Translations under genes and position numbers: made by a program
Origin: Poriferisodalis sp965198245
GTDB lineage: Bacteria > Actinomycetota > Acidimicrobiia > Acidimicrobiales > Poriferisodalaceae
DNA: 64,000 nucleotides
NCBI RefSeq assembly: GCF_965198245.1
Contig: NZ_OZ240249.1
Coordinates: 2,356,001-2,420,000, forward strand
Direction of reading: 5' to 3'
Shown: piece by piece, positions 43,586-52,221 of the stretch
Layout: each line of letters starts with the position of its first letter
Numbering within the stretch: position 1 is the first letter of the stretch
The notes under the pieces: generated by a model
Seen by the model: the letters and a program-made list of their open reading frames with translations, nothing else
What the model was told of the DNA's origin: nothing
Database searches by the model: none

Positions 43586-44239
43586 GTGGGCGAGTGGATC
43601 CGCGAGAAATGGCAGGCGAGCGCCGAACTGCTGCACGCCCGCCCAATGCCGCAGGACCGCCGTCGGCGCGTCTCATGGCTCTGCCCGACCAAGCCGGCAC
43701 TGATCCTGGGATCTGCGACCGTTGACCCCTTCAACGGCACGCGCACCGATGTCGTGCGGCGTCGCAGTGGTGGGGGACTCGTGTGGCTGGATTCCGATGC
43801 GTGCACTTGGGTGGATGTGTTCGTGCCGGCTGATGATCAGCTCTGGCGTGCAGACGTCGGCGAAGCCTTCGATTGGCTGGGCCGCCGATTGGCTGCGGCG
43901 TTCTCCTCGGTCGGCGTGTTGGCCAACGTGCATCGTGGCCCCTACGAGGCTGGCCCGTCGGGCGGCCTGGTGTGCTTCGCCTCGCTTGGCCCAGGCGAGG
44001 TGGCAGTGGGCGGCCGGAAACTGATCGGTATCTCCCAGCGCCGCACCCGCGAGGGCAGCCGTTTCCAGTGCCTCGCCTACGAACGGTTCGATCTCGGCCC
44101 GTTGGCGCCTCTGCTGGACGCAGAGACTGCCGCATGGGTCCGCGACCGGGCCGTTGGCTGGGCAGACCTCGGCGTCGACGTCACTCCGTCGGGGATGGCC
44201 GAGCTAGTCGTGAGCTTCATTACCGCGCACGACACCTGA
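43586..44239 (+). CDS. Lipoate-protein ligase A-like protein (BPL/LplA/LipB fold)
   Basis: 217 residues, GTG start. The LplA signature is present: PALILGSATVDPF, then VVRRRSGGGLVWLD (the RRXSGGG lipoyl-AMP loop) and GRKLIGISQRRTREG with the conserved Lys. Likely attaches lipoate, octanoate or a related acid to a carrier domain; biotin ligase is less likely because the GRGRXGR motif is lacking. It is shorter than classical LplA, lacking the C-terminal accessory domain. Last gene before the dcw cluster, 205 nt upstream of mraZ. Confidence 0.75.
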   Translation: MGEWIREKWQASAELLHARPMPQDRRRRVSWLCPTKPALILGSATVDPFNGTRTDVVRRRSGGGLVWLDSDACTWVDVFVPADDQLWRADVGEAFDWLGRRLAAAFSSVGVLANVHRGPYEAGPSGGLVCFASLGPGEVAVGGRKLIGISQRRTREGSRFQCLAYERFDLGPLAPLLDAETAAWVRDRAVGWADLGVDVTPSGMAELVVSFITAHDT

Positions 44240-44364
44240 GCATTTCACCGGGCCTGCCCGGCAGCCCCGGGGCCGGGGCCGGGACCTGGTTTCCGCGACG
44301 GTGTTGGCAGCCGACTTGGATGATCTGACGCACGTGGGGTGGACATTGTGGGTGTTTTACCCAT

Positions 44365-44381
44365 AAAGTGGTGCGAAGTGG
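44365..44381 (+). promoter_or_regulatory. Candidate MraZ operator (two direct repeats)
   Basis: AAAGTGG at 44365 and GAAGTGG at 44375 are direct repeats 10 bp apart, one helical turn, the spacing known for MraZ boxes of the AAAGTG type. They sit just upstream of the -35 hexamer. GTGGG motifs at about 44333 and 44348 may be further, weaker sites. Fits autoregulation of the dcw operon by MraZ. Confidence 0.5.
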
Positions 44382-44409
44382 TTTGCAGGGGTACCCGTGC
44401 CCATACAAT
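44382..44409 (+). promoter_or_regulatory. Candidate dcw operon promoter upstream of mraZ
   Basis: TTTGCA (44382-44387), 16-nt spacer, TACAAT (44404-44409). The -10 is close to consensus. A start near 44416 would give a leader of about 30 nt carrying the GGAGG ribosome-binding site at 44433-44437, ahead of the mraZ GTG at 44445. Confidence 0.5.
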
Positions 44410-44444
44410 CCAGGTTCCCAATCGGACGCTGCGGAGGCCGTGGG

Positions 44445-44891
44445 GTGGAGAGTCTTTTCGTCGGCCGGCATGAGCACTCGCTCGATGCCAAGGGCCGCAT
44501 CGTGCTCCCGGCGGGTTTCCGCGGCGCGTTCGAGCCATCGGGTTTCCTCATCAAGCACAGCGAAGGCTGTCTCGCACTGATGACACCAGACCGATTCGGC
44601 GAGATCGCAGCACAGATGTCCGAGCGTTCACATTCAGGCGGGCCCTATGGACGTGCCGCCAAGCGCTCATTCGGCGCGGGGGCGGCACGGGTCCTGCCTG
44701 ACAAGCAGGGTCGGATCGCCATTCCTGAGGAACTGCGACGTTTTGCAGGCCTGCAGCGCGAATGCGTGGTGATCGGTGCCATCGACGAGGTCGAGATCTG
44801 GGATGCCGGCCGCTGGCAGGAGATGAACGCCCAAGGCGAATCGCTCCTGGCCGCGCCCGAGAGCGGCGGCACAGCATCGGAGCAGTCGTGA
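44445..44891 (+). CDS. mraZ: Transcription regulator MraZ
   Basis: 148 residues from GTG 44445, set by the GGAGG 7 nt upstream and the family start VESLFVGRHEHSLDAKGRIVLP. Two SpoVT/AbrB-like halves, each with a D-X-K/Q-G-R-I/V motif: LDAKGRIVLPAGFR and LPDKQGRIAIPEELR. Forms rings that bind repeats ahead of its own operon and represses or tunes dcw expression. First gene of the cluster; its TGA overlaps the rsmH start (GTGA). Confidence 0.93.
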   Translation: MESLFVGRHEHSLDAKGRIVLPAGFRGAFEPSGFLIKHSEGCLALMTPDRFGEIAAQMSERSHSGGPYGRAAKRSFGAGAARVLPDKQGRIAIPEELRRFAGLQRECVVIGAIDEVEIWDAGRWQEMNAQGESLLAAPESGGTASEQS

Positions 44892-45844
44892 GCGCTGCGG
44901 CGGCCACCAGGTCGTTTCACCAACCAGTCATGGTCTCCGAGATCGCCGAGGTGTTCGCGCCGCTTGGCGGCGGATTGTTCGTCGACGCGACCCTGGGAGG
45001 CGGCGGCCACGCGGAGATACTCCTGGGGCAGCATCCCGAACGGCGACTGCTCGGCATCGACCGCGATCCCGCGGCGATCGCAGCGGCACAACAACGGCTC
45101 GCGCCCTTCGCTGATCGCGTCACCTATTGCTGCGAACCCTTCGATCGTCTGGGCGAACTGGTCGATGCCAGCGAGGAAGGTCCTCTCGTTGGCGCACTGT
45201 TCGACTTCGGCGTCAGCAGCCACCAACTGGATGCTCCTGAGCGTGGCTTCGCGCACCGTCACGACGCCCCGCTGGACATGCGCATGGACCCCCGGGCGGG
45301 ACTCGATGCGGGAACCGTCGTCAACACCTACGGCCTCACCGAGCTGCGCAATCTGTTGCGGCACAACGCCGGAGAGCGTCATGGGAACCGCATCGCTGCA
45401 GCGATCGTCGCAGCACGACCGCTGCACACCACTGTGCAACTGGCCGACACGGTCCGGGCAGCCGTGCCCGCAGCGGCTCGTCGTGGCCGGCGCCATCCGG
45501 CCATGCGCACATTCGCAGCGATCCGCATCGAAGTGAATGACGAACTCAACCTCATCGAACCCGCAATGCGAGCTGCGCTCGCGCGCCTGCAACCACGTGG
45601 GCGCCTTGCAACTCTCGCCTATCACTCAGGAGAAGACAGCATCGTGAAGATCATTCTGCGAGAAGCAGCAGACGGCGTCTGCGAGTGCCCGTCGACGTTG
45701 CCGTGCATCTGCGGCGCCGCACCGACGGTTCGGCTGTTGCGTCGCAAGATCGTGCGGCCCAGCGCAAACGAGGTCGAGAGCAACTCCCGCGCCTCCAGCG
45801 CCATGATGCGGGCTGCTGAACGGCTCGACCCCGCCAGCCGCTGA
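44888..45844 (+). CDS. rsmH: 16S rRNA (cytosine-1402-N4)-methyltransferase
   Basis: 318 residues from GTG 44888. SAM-dependent methyltransferase acting on the small ribosomal subunit. FHQPVMVSEIAEVF, VDATLGGGGHAE (SAM loop), LLGIDRDPAA, LFDFGVSSHQLD, RGFAHRHDAPLDMRMD, RTFAAIRIEVNDEL and LAYHSGEDSIVK are all family hallmarks. A Cys-rich C-terminal stretch (CECPSTLPCICG) is typical as well. Overlaps mraZ. Confidence 0.94.
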   Translation: MSAAAATRSFHQPVMVSEIAEVFAPLGGGLFVDATLGGGGHAEILLGQHPERRLLGIDRDPAAIAAAQQRLAPFADRVTYCCEPFDRLGELVDASEEGPLVGALFDFGVSSHQLDAPERGFAHRHDAPLDMRMDPRAGLDAGTVVNTYGLTELRNLLRHNAGERHGNRIAAAIVAARPLHTTVQLADTVRAAVPAAARRGRRHPAMRTFAAIRIEVNDELNLIEPAMRAALARLQPRGRLATLAYHSGEDSIVKIILREAADGVCECPSTLPCICGAAPTVRLLRRKIVRPSANEVESNSRASSAMMRAAERLDPASR

Positions 45845-45877
45845 TCTGCGAGCGGCCCCTGAACCGAACAGCGTTCG

Positions 45878-46336
45878 ATGGCTCTGGCCACTGCTCACCT
45901 CACCGTCGCGGATGCGCCGCCAGAATTGGTGCGCATTGGCGGACGTCGCGCCGTGGGCCTGCGGCTCGTGGGCGTCACCGCGCTCCTGGCGGCTGCCACG
46001 ATCGCCGTGCTTGCGGGATTAGGTGTGTTCCACTCGATGCTGGCTGCAGGCCAGTACCACCTCTCCGAGCTGGAATCGGAGATCGCGGTCGAGCGGGAGC
46101 GCCTGATCGATCTTCGCTACGAGCTTCAGACACTTCATGGACCGGCGGAAATCGAGTTGATGGGGATTGGCGCGCTCGGCCTCGTCAACGCGGCGGATCC
46201 GATCGACGTGCGGATCGAGCCGCGTCACATCGCTGCGGTGTCGCCCCCGTCACGCACCGCCCACCAGGGCGGAGATTGGCTCTCGATCAAGACGCTGCTG
46301 ACCGATGCGTCTACAGCGCATGACCGACGTTCTTGA
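45878..46336 (+). CDS. ftsL: FtsL-like septum protein
   Basis: 152 residues. One transmembrane helix (about 28-52) followed by a heptad-like extracytoplasmic segment (HLSELESEIAVERERLIDLRYELQTL), the layout of FtsL, which joins FtsQ and FtsB in the divisome. Primary sequence is poorly conserved in this family, so the call rests on topology and on position between rsmH and ftsI. Overlaps ftsI by 17 nt. Confidence 0.75.
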   Translation: MALATAHLTVADAPPELVRIGGRRAVGLRLVGVTALLAAATIAVLAGLGVFHSMLAAGQYHLSELESEIAVERERLIDLRYELQTLHGPAEIELMGIGALGLVNAADPIDVRIEPRHIAAVSPPSRTAHQGGDWLSIKTLLTDASTAHDRRS

Positions 46337-48245
46337 CCGAGACGAACGCCGCGTAGCCCCGGCGCCCTGGCACCCATCGATGGGTGCCCCGCCAGGGTTG
46401 CGTCCGCCTGTTGCGTCCGCCGATTCCACAACCACTCGGCGATCTCATGGGGCAGCCGAACTGCACTGGCACCCATCGGTCGGCGCGCCTGGATCGGCCC
46501 TCGAATCCGGGCGCACGGCTGATGCTGACTCTGCGCCGCCCAAGTCGCACCGACGCAAGGTTCGAACCGGCCCGCCGCGTCGCCGAGCGCTCCTGCTCAT
46601 CATCGCGACAGCCATTGCCCTGGCCACCCTTGCGGCCCGCCTGGTCCAGGTACAGGTGCTCGACCGCGAGACCTACGCCGCGCTGGGGGAGCGCCAGGGG
46701 ACCGCTCAGTGGGAGCTCGAATCGGTACGTGGAGCGATCCTGGATCGAAACCTGAACCTTCTCGCAGTGTCCGACAACCTGCCCACAATCTGGGCTGACC
46801 CTCGCCTCGTCACCGACCCGTATCAGACTGCGACAGCCTTGGCGTCAGTGTTGGACATTGACATCGGTGTCATCGCCGAAAGGCTGGCGAGCGATCGGCA
46901 CTTCGTCTACGTGGCGCGCCAGGTCAGTCCATCGGATGGGCTGGCCGTACAGGAGCTGCAGCTCGAAGGTGTCGGTGTGCGCGGTGAATCCTCACGGTTG
47001 CGGCCCAACGGGGACGATTTCGCTCGCGGTCTGCTCGGAGCTGTCGACATCGACCAGAACCCGCTGGGAGGTGCCGAGAAGCAGTTCACCGAAATGCTCG
47101 ACGGAACAGACGGTCTAGAGGTCGCTCGGATCGCTCAGAGCGGGATGCCGCTCCCAACGGGGACCGAGCTCTTTGAGCCGGTCAGCCACGGCGACGACGT
47201 GGTCCTCACCTTGCATACCCAGATGCAATGGGTTGCCGAGCGCTCGCTGAGTACCGCAGTCCACACGACCGGAGCGCGCGGCGGCATGGTGGTGGTGATG
47301 CAGACCGACACAGGCGATGTGCTTGCACTGGCTGGCGTGGCCCGCGACTCCGAGACTGGACAGATCGGGCCGGTGGCGTACAACCCGGCATACACCGACG
47401 CATTCGAGCCAGGCTCGGTCGCGAAGAGCTTCACGGTCGCCGCCGTGCTGGAAGCGGGCGTGACCACGCCCACTGAGAGCCATTCGACACCAGCCGCCTA
47501 CATGTTCGCCGACAAGGAATTCACCGAGCCGTACTCCGACGTTGACCGCCAGATGACGACGGCGGAAATCCTCATCCACTCGTCAAACATCGGCACGATC
47601 AGGCTGGCCGAACGACTCGGCGCAGCCGAGATGCAGCGCTCCTTGCGGGCGTTCGGCTTCGGTCGCCTGACCGGCGCTGAGGGCGCCCCAGCGCTGCCCG
47701 GCGAGAGCCGCGGCATCTTGCGTGCCGCGAACCAATGGCGAGGCACGGATTTGGCCACGATTGCGTTCGGTCAGGGCATCGCGGTGACAGCGGTGCAGCT
47801 TGCCGCTGCCTACAACACCATTGCCAACGACGGCGTCTATGTCACGCCCAGGCTCGTCCTGGGAAGCGTGGACAGCAACGGAGCGCTGCGGCCGGCTGAT
47901 CCTGCTGTGACGCGCCGGGTCCTGTCGCCGCATACAGCTGGGGAAATGAAATCGATCCTGGCCGATGTGGTCGCTGAAGGAACGGGCAAGCGGGCCGCCA
48001 TTGACGGTTACCGGGTAGCCGGCAAGACCGGCACGGCGCAGAAGCCCAGTCCAGACGGCGGCTACAGCTCCGACGCGTACACGAGCTCATTTGCAGGTTT
48101 CCTCCCGGCTGATCATCCAGAGCTCACCGTGGTTGTCGTGCTCGATGAACCCGATGAGTACCGGGCCGGCATCGTGGCTGCACCGGTGTTCGCTGAAGTT
48201 GCCGAGTACGCGTTGCGCATGCTGCAGGTATCGCCCGATGCGTGA
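46320..48245 (+). CDS. ftsI: Division transpeptidase FtsI (class B PBP), long N-terminal extension
   Basis: 641 residues from ATG 46320. Cross-links septal peptidoglycan. Transmembrane helix at about 90-107, pedestal domain, then transpeptidase domain with SVAK (Ser366), SSN and KTGTA (Lys569). No PASTA domain. The cytoplasmic N-terminus of about 88 residues is long and rich in Pro, His and Arg, and contains two copies of WHPS(M/V)GAP 33 residues apart, encoded by a repeat with a perfect palindrome. Confidence 0.93.
   Translation: MTDVLDRDERRVAPAPWHPSMGAPPGLRPPVASADSTTTRRSHGAAELHWHPSVGAPGSALESGRTADADSAPPKSHRRKVRTGPPRRRALLLIIATAIALATLAARLVQVQVLDRETYAALGERQGTAQWELESVRGAILDRNLNLLAVSDNLPTIWADPRLVTDPYQTATALASVLDIDIGVIAERLASDRHFVYVARQVSPSDGLAVQELQLEGVGVRGESSRLRPNGDDFARGLLGAVDIDQNPLGGAEKQFTEMLDGTDGLEVARIAQSGMPLPTGTELFEPVSHGDDVVLTLHTQMQWVAERSLSTAVHTTGARGGMVVVMQTDTGDVLALAGVARDSETGQIGPVAYNPAYTDAFEPGSVAKSFTVAAVLEAGVTTPTESHSTPAAYMFADKEFTEPYSDVDRQMTTAEILIHSSNIGTIRLAERLGAAEMQRSLRAFGFGRLTGAEGAPALPGESRGILRAANQWRGTDLATIAFGQGIAVTAVQLAAAYNTIANDGVYVTPRLVLGSVDSNGALRPADPAVTRRVLSPHTAGEMKSILADVVAEGTGKRAAIDGYRVAGKTGTAQKPSPDGGYSSDAYTSSFAGFLPADHPELTVVVVLDEPDEYRAGIVAAPVFAEVAEYALRMLQVSPDA
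46368..46478 (+). repeat. In-frame repeated palindromic element in ftsI
   Basis: TGGCACCCATCG occurs at 46368-46379 and 46467-46478, 99 bp apart, encoding WHPS twice. In the first copy it is half of a perfect 20-bp palindrome (46369-46388, centre ATCGAT), with outer CCCTGG and CCAGGG arms at 46365 and 46392. It lies in the non-conserved cytoplasmic extension. Confidence 0.7.
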
Positions 48246-48254
48246 GAAGTGCCC

Positions 48255-49739
48255 ATGAGCTCGCCGCGCTCTGCGATCCCGATGTCGGTGCACCGTCTGG
48301 CCTCCGAGATCGGCGGAACCTATGTTGCGCCGTCGGGTCGCCACGCCGACGAGACATACGGTGGAGCCGCGCTCGTGCACGGCATCACCCACGACAGCCG
48401 CTCAGTCGCGCCCGGGATGATGTTCTGCTGCGTTGTGGGACGGCACCACGACGGTCACGCGTTTGCGTCTGAGGCGATCACGGCGGGCGCCGTTGCGCTG
48501 ATGGTCGAGCGCATCCTCGATGTTGGTGTGCCCCAGATCGCCGTGCCCACTGTGCGAGGTGCGCTGGGTCCTGCTTCAGCTGCGGTATGGGGCCAGCCGT
48601 GGCGTCGCTGCGCGGTCGTCGGGGTTACCGGAACCTCTGGCAAGACCACGGTGGCGCACGCGATCGGCGCCATAGCACGCGCTTGCGGAACCTCATGCGA
48701 GGTGATGGGCACCCTGGTTGGGCGCCACACCACACCGGAAGCGCCAGAGGTGTGCCGACGCCTCAGCGAAGCCGCAGATGCGGGAACTGAGATGGTCGTG
48801 CTCGAAGTGTCATCGCACGCCCTCGCACTCGGCAGGGTCGACGGTGCCAGCTTCGCGGCCGGTGTCTTCACCAACCTGAGTCATGAGCATCTCGACTTCC
48901 ACATCACGATGGAGGACTACTTCGACGCAAAGGCGCGACTCTTCGACGGCCGCTGCGAAATAGCACTGGTGAACGTGGCCGACAGATGGGGTCGCCGGTT
49001 GGCAGCCATGGCCGCTGGTACAACCGGCACAGTGGTCGAATGGCAGCCCTCCGACATTGAGGACGTCACCGTGAGCGTCAATGGGCTCAGTGGTCGATGG
49101 CGCGGCCGACCGATCCAGTGCGGGCTGCTCGGACGATTCAATGCGGCGAACGTGGCGGCTGCAGCGGCAACAGCGAGCGCGCTCGGATTCGACAACAGCG
49201 CCATTGCACCCGCTATCGCCGAGGTGAAACCGGTGCGAGGGCGTTTGTGGCCCGTGAACGGTCCCGGCGATGACATCACCGTCCTCGTCGACTATGCCCA
49301 CAAGCCCGAAGCACTCGCCGCGGCACTGGCGAGTGCTCGCGAACTGAGTGGTCCCGATGGCCGCCTCTGGGCGGTCTTCGGTGCGGGTGGCGATCGTGAT
49401 CCATCCAAGAGGGCACCCATGGGCGCCGCAGCAGATCACCATGCGGACATGCTGGTCCTGACCTCCGACAACCCTCGCAGCGAGGATCCCGCCGACATCG
49501 CGGCAGAGATCGCCGCTGGTGCCGGCGGGCGACATGACACCAGCGACGGCCTGCATGTCGAGCTCGATCGATCCCTGGCCATCTCGCTTGCCATCGAGGG
49601 TGCGCGGGCTGGGGACGTCGTCGTGGTGGCAGGGAAGGGTCACGAGACCACCCAGGTGACCGCAGGCCGTTCAACGCCGTTCGACGACGCAACCGTGGCG
49701 GCCGACGCACTGCAGATTCGCAGGAGTGCGAAGCAATGA
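48255..49739 (+). CDS. murE: UDP-MurNAc-tripeptide synthetase (meso-DAP adding)
   Basis: 494 residues from ATG 48255; GTG 48249 is in frame but leaves GAGAAG too close. ATP loop GTSGKTT, LEVSSHALALGRV, NLSHEHLDFHITMEDYF, GRFNAANVAAAAA, DYAHKPEAL, and the amino-acid selecting motif SDNPRSEDP, which marks meso-diaminopimelate addition. Cytoplasmic step of peptidoglycan precursor synthesis. It is followed directly by mraY (ATGA), with no murF between. Confidence 0.93.
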   Translation: MSSPRSAIPMSVHRLASEIGGTYVAPSGRHADETYGGAALVHGITHDSRSVAPGMMFCCVVGRHHDGHAFASEAITAGAVALMVERILDVGVPQIAVPTVRGALGPASAAVWGQPWRRCAVVGVTGTSGKTTVAHAIGAIARACGTSCEVMGTLVGRHTTPEAPEVCRRLSEAADAGTEMVVLEVSSHALALGRVDGASFAAGVFTNLSHEHLDFHITMEDYFDAKARLFDGRCEIALVNVADRWGRRLAAMAAGTTGTVVEWQPSDIEDVTVSVNGLSGRWRGRPIQCGLLGRFNAANVAAAAATASALGFDNSAIAPAIAEVKPVRGRLWPVNGPGDDITVLVDYAHKPEALAAALASARELSGPDGRLWAVFGAGGDRDPSKRAPMGAAADHHADMLVLTSDNPRSEDPADIAAEIAAGAGGRHDTSDGLHVELDRSLAISLAIEGARAGDVVVVAGKGHETTQVTAGRSTPFDDATVAADALQIRRSAKQ

Positions 49740-50788
49740 TCGCCCTGCTCATCGCCTCCAGCTCCGCGATGTTCGTATCGCTCATCGGCACGCGCTATCT
49801 CGTGCCGTGGCTGCAGGCACGCGGCGTCGGCCAGCCGATTCGCCTCGACGGTCCCCGAGGGCACATCACAAAGGCCGGCACGCCGACAATGGGAGGCGCC
49901 GCCGTCGTGGCTGCCGCCGTGGTGGGCTACGTGGTCAGTCACCTGCGCGCCGAGACGGTCATGACGCGCTCGGGCATCGTGCTGCTGGCGGCAGTCAGCG
50001 CTGCGGGCCTCGTCGGCTTGGCCGACGACTGGATCAAGGTGAGCCGTGAACGCAATCTGGGGTTGAACAAGCGGGCCAAGCTGATCGGCTTGGTCGCAGT
50101 GGGCGTCGGATTCGCGGCTGCGTCGGTGTGGTGGGTAAATCTCGACGCGGCGATTGGCTTCACTCGGCTGAGCGGAAACGCACTGCGAGTCCCCGCCGCT
50201 GTGTGGATCCTGTGGGCTGTGCTCATCATTCTGGGCACTTCCAACGCCGTGAACCTGACCGACGGCCTGGACGGCCTTGCCGCAGGCGCCGCTTCAGTGG
50301 CTTTCGCCGCGTTCGTGGTCGTCGGCTACTGGGCATTCCGTCACCCGATCTCCTATGACGTCAAGCATCCGCTGGATCTCGCCATCGTCGCTGCTGCCAT
50401 GGCTGGCGCCTGCGTGGGGTTCCTGTGGTGGAACGCGCCGCCGGCGAGGATCTTCATGGGCGACACGGGCTCGCTGGCCATCGGCACCGCCATGGGCGGG
50501 CTGGCGATGCTTCTGCACGTAGATCTGCTGCTGCCCGTCATCGGCGGCCTGTACGTCATCGAGACGGCGTCTGTCATCGTTCAGGTCGGCTCGTTCCGGC
50601 TCTTCGGCCGCCGCCTGCTCCGGATGGCCCCCATGCACCATCACCTCGAGTTAGGCGGGTGGCCGGAGACCACCGTGCTCATCCGCCTCTGGGTCGTGAA
50701 CAGCCTGCTCGTGGCACTCGCGCTCGGCCTTTACTACGCCGACTTCTTGAGTCTCGACCTGGTCGAACTGCCGGCAGGTTCGCTGTGA
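49736..50788 (+). CDS. mraY: Phospho-MurNAc-pentapeptide transferase
   Basis: 350 residues, ten predicted helices. Transfers phospho-MurNAc-pentapeptide to undecaprenyl phosphate, making lipid I. GHITKAGTPTMGG, LADDWIKV, NLTDGLDGLAAG, RIFMGDTGSLAIG and MAPMHHHLELGGWPE are the family's catalytic and substrate motifs, all intact. Start and stop overlap murE and murD by 4 nt each. Confidence 0.95.
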   Translation: MIALLIASSSAMFVSLIGTRYLVPWLQARGVGQPIRLDGPRGHITKAGTPTMGGAAVVAAAVVGYVVSHLRAETVMTRSGIVLLAAVSAAGLVGLADDWIKVSRERNLGLNKRAKLIGLVAVGVGFAAASVWWVNLDAAIGFTRLSGNALRVPAAVWILWAVLIILGTSNAVNLTDGLDGLAAGAASVAFAAFVVVGYWAFRHPISYDVKHPLDLAIVAAAMAGACVGFLWWNAPPARIFMGDTGSLAIGTAMGGLAMLLHVDLLLPVIGGLYVIETASVIVQVGSFRLFGRRLLRMAPMHHHLELGGWPETTVLIRLWVVNSLLVALALGLYYADFLSLDLVELPAGSL

Positions 50789-52221
50789 GCCCCAATCATC
50801 CCTCGGATGCCCGCCGCCCGATGCTCGACGCCCTGCGTCCTGACGACGGACCGGTGCTGGTCGTCGGCATGGGCGTGACGGGATGCGCGGTGGCAACGGC
50901 GCTGGGGGCTCGAGGCCATGAGATCATCGTGGCTGACGACCGCCCCGAGGGGGCTGCCGCGAGGGTTGCCTCGGTAGGGCTCGCTTCCGTGGAGATCCAC
51001 GACTCCACCGATCACGGTCTGCTCAGCGCTCTGGTGTCGAATGCTGCCGCTGTGGTCCCCTCTCCAGGAGTCCCGCCACGGCACCCCAGTTACACGTTCG
51101 CCGATGCGACCGGAGTGCCGGTAGTGAGCGAGCTGGATCTGGCGGCACAGTGGGACAACCGCCCGCTTGCCGCAATCACGGGTACGAATGGCAAGACCAC
51201 GGTCACGGTGCTCACCGAACGAATGCTGAACCGGAGCGGGATCAGTGCAGTGGGCGCCGGGAACACCGATGTTGCCTTGGTGGATGCGATCGACCGGGAC
51301 GTCTCAACCTTCGTCGTGGAGGCCTCGTCGTTCAGGCTCCACCGAGCCCGCAGTTTTGCCCCTGCTGTGGCCGCGTGGCTGAATCTGGCACCCGACCATC
51401 TCGACTGGCATGTCGATCTCGGGGACTATGCCGCTTCCAAGGCGCGAATTTGGGCCGCCCAAGGCCCTGACGATGTCGCGGTGGTGCCGTTCGACGATCC
51501 CGACGTCGAGCCATGGACGTCGGGGATCCGTTCACGCCGTGTGACATTTGCGACGCCTCAGTCGCTCGATGCAGCCTGCGATGTGCGCTACGAGCACGGC
51601 GTCCTGGTAGCGCATCACACAGCGCTCGTGGCGGCTGCAGACCTGCCGCGGCGTCGGCCGCACGACCTGTCGAACGCCGCAGCAGCAGCGGCGATCGCAT
51701 TGGAGATGGGGGCCTCCGCAGAGGCAGTGACGGCTGAATTGCACTCGTTCGACGGTCTGCCGCACCGCCTCGCGCGCGCAGGGCGAATCGGAGCGGTGAG
51801 CTTCCATGACGACAGCAAAGCGACAGCACCTCATGCCACCGTGGCCGCGCTCCGGGGATTCCCCGATGCGGTCCTCATCGCGGGAGGGCGGAACAAGGGT
51901 CTCGATCTCGGCGATCTCGCTGCGGTGGCTGCCCATGTACGCGGTGTCGTAGCGATCGGCGAGGCTGCCTCTGATGTGATCGCCTGCTTCAGCCGACCCG
52001 TGCATGGTCGGATCGAGCTCTCCGTGGCGGACTCGATGTCGCAGGCCGTGGAAATCGCCTACCGGATGGCCCAACCGGCCGGAGACGTCGTGCTGTCACC
52101 CGGATGTGCGTCGTTCGACTGGTACTCGAGCTACCACGAACGGGGCGAGCACTTCATCGCAGCCGTATCGGATCTCGCATCGCGCCTTGACCCCCAGACC
52201 TGCTCCGGAGACGTGCAATGA
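50785..52221 (+). CDS. murD: UDP-MurNAc-alanine:D-glutamate ligase
   Basis: 478 residues from GTG 50785, set by the GTGA overlap with mraY. N-terminal VVGMGVTGCAVATAL, ATP loop GTNGKTTVT, FVVEASSFRL, NLAPDHLDWH, SFHDDSKATAPHA, AGGRNKGLD, and SPGCASFDWYSSYHERGEHF are standard MurD. Adds D-Glu to UDP-MurNAc-L-Ala in the cytoplasm. Confidence 0.94.
   Translation: MSPNHPSDARRPMLDALRPDDGPVLVVGMGVTGCAVATALGARGHEIIVADDRPEGAAARVASVGLASVEIHDSTDHGLLSALVSNAAAVVPSPGVPPRHPSYTFADATGVPVVSELDLAAQWDNRPLAAITGTNGKTTVTVLTERMLNRSGISAVGAGNTDVALVDAIDRDVSTFVVEASSFRLHRARSFAPAVAAWLNLAPDHLDWHVDLGDYAASKARIWAAQGPDDVAVVPFDDPDVEPWTSGIRSRRVTFATPQSLDAACDVRYEHGVLVAHHTALVAAADLPRRRPHDLSNAAAAAAIALEMGASAEAVTAELHSFDGLPHRLARAGRIGAVSFHDDSKATAPHATVAALRGFPDAVLIAGGRNKGLDLGDLAAVAAHVRGVVAIGEAASDVIACFSRPVHGRIELSVADSMSQAVEIAYRMAQPAGDVVLSPGCASFDWYSSYHERGEHFIAAVSDLASRLDPQTCSGDVQ

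Noticed and set aside
44240..44300. GC-rich palindromic stretch after the lipoate ligase-like gene as a terminator
   Set aside because: Several short alternative stems are possible, but there is no T-run and no single stable hairpin stands out.
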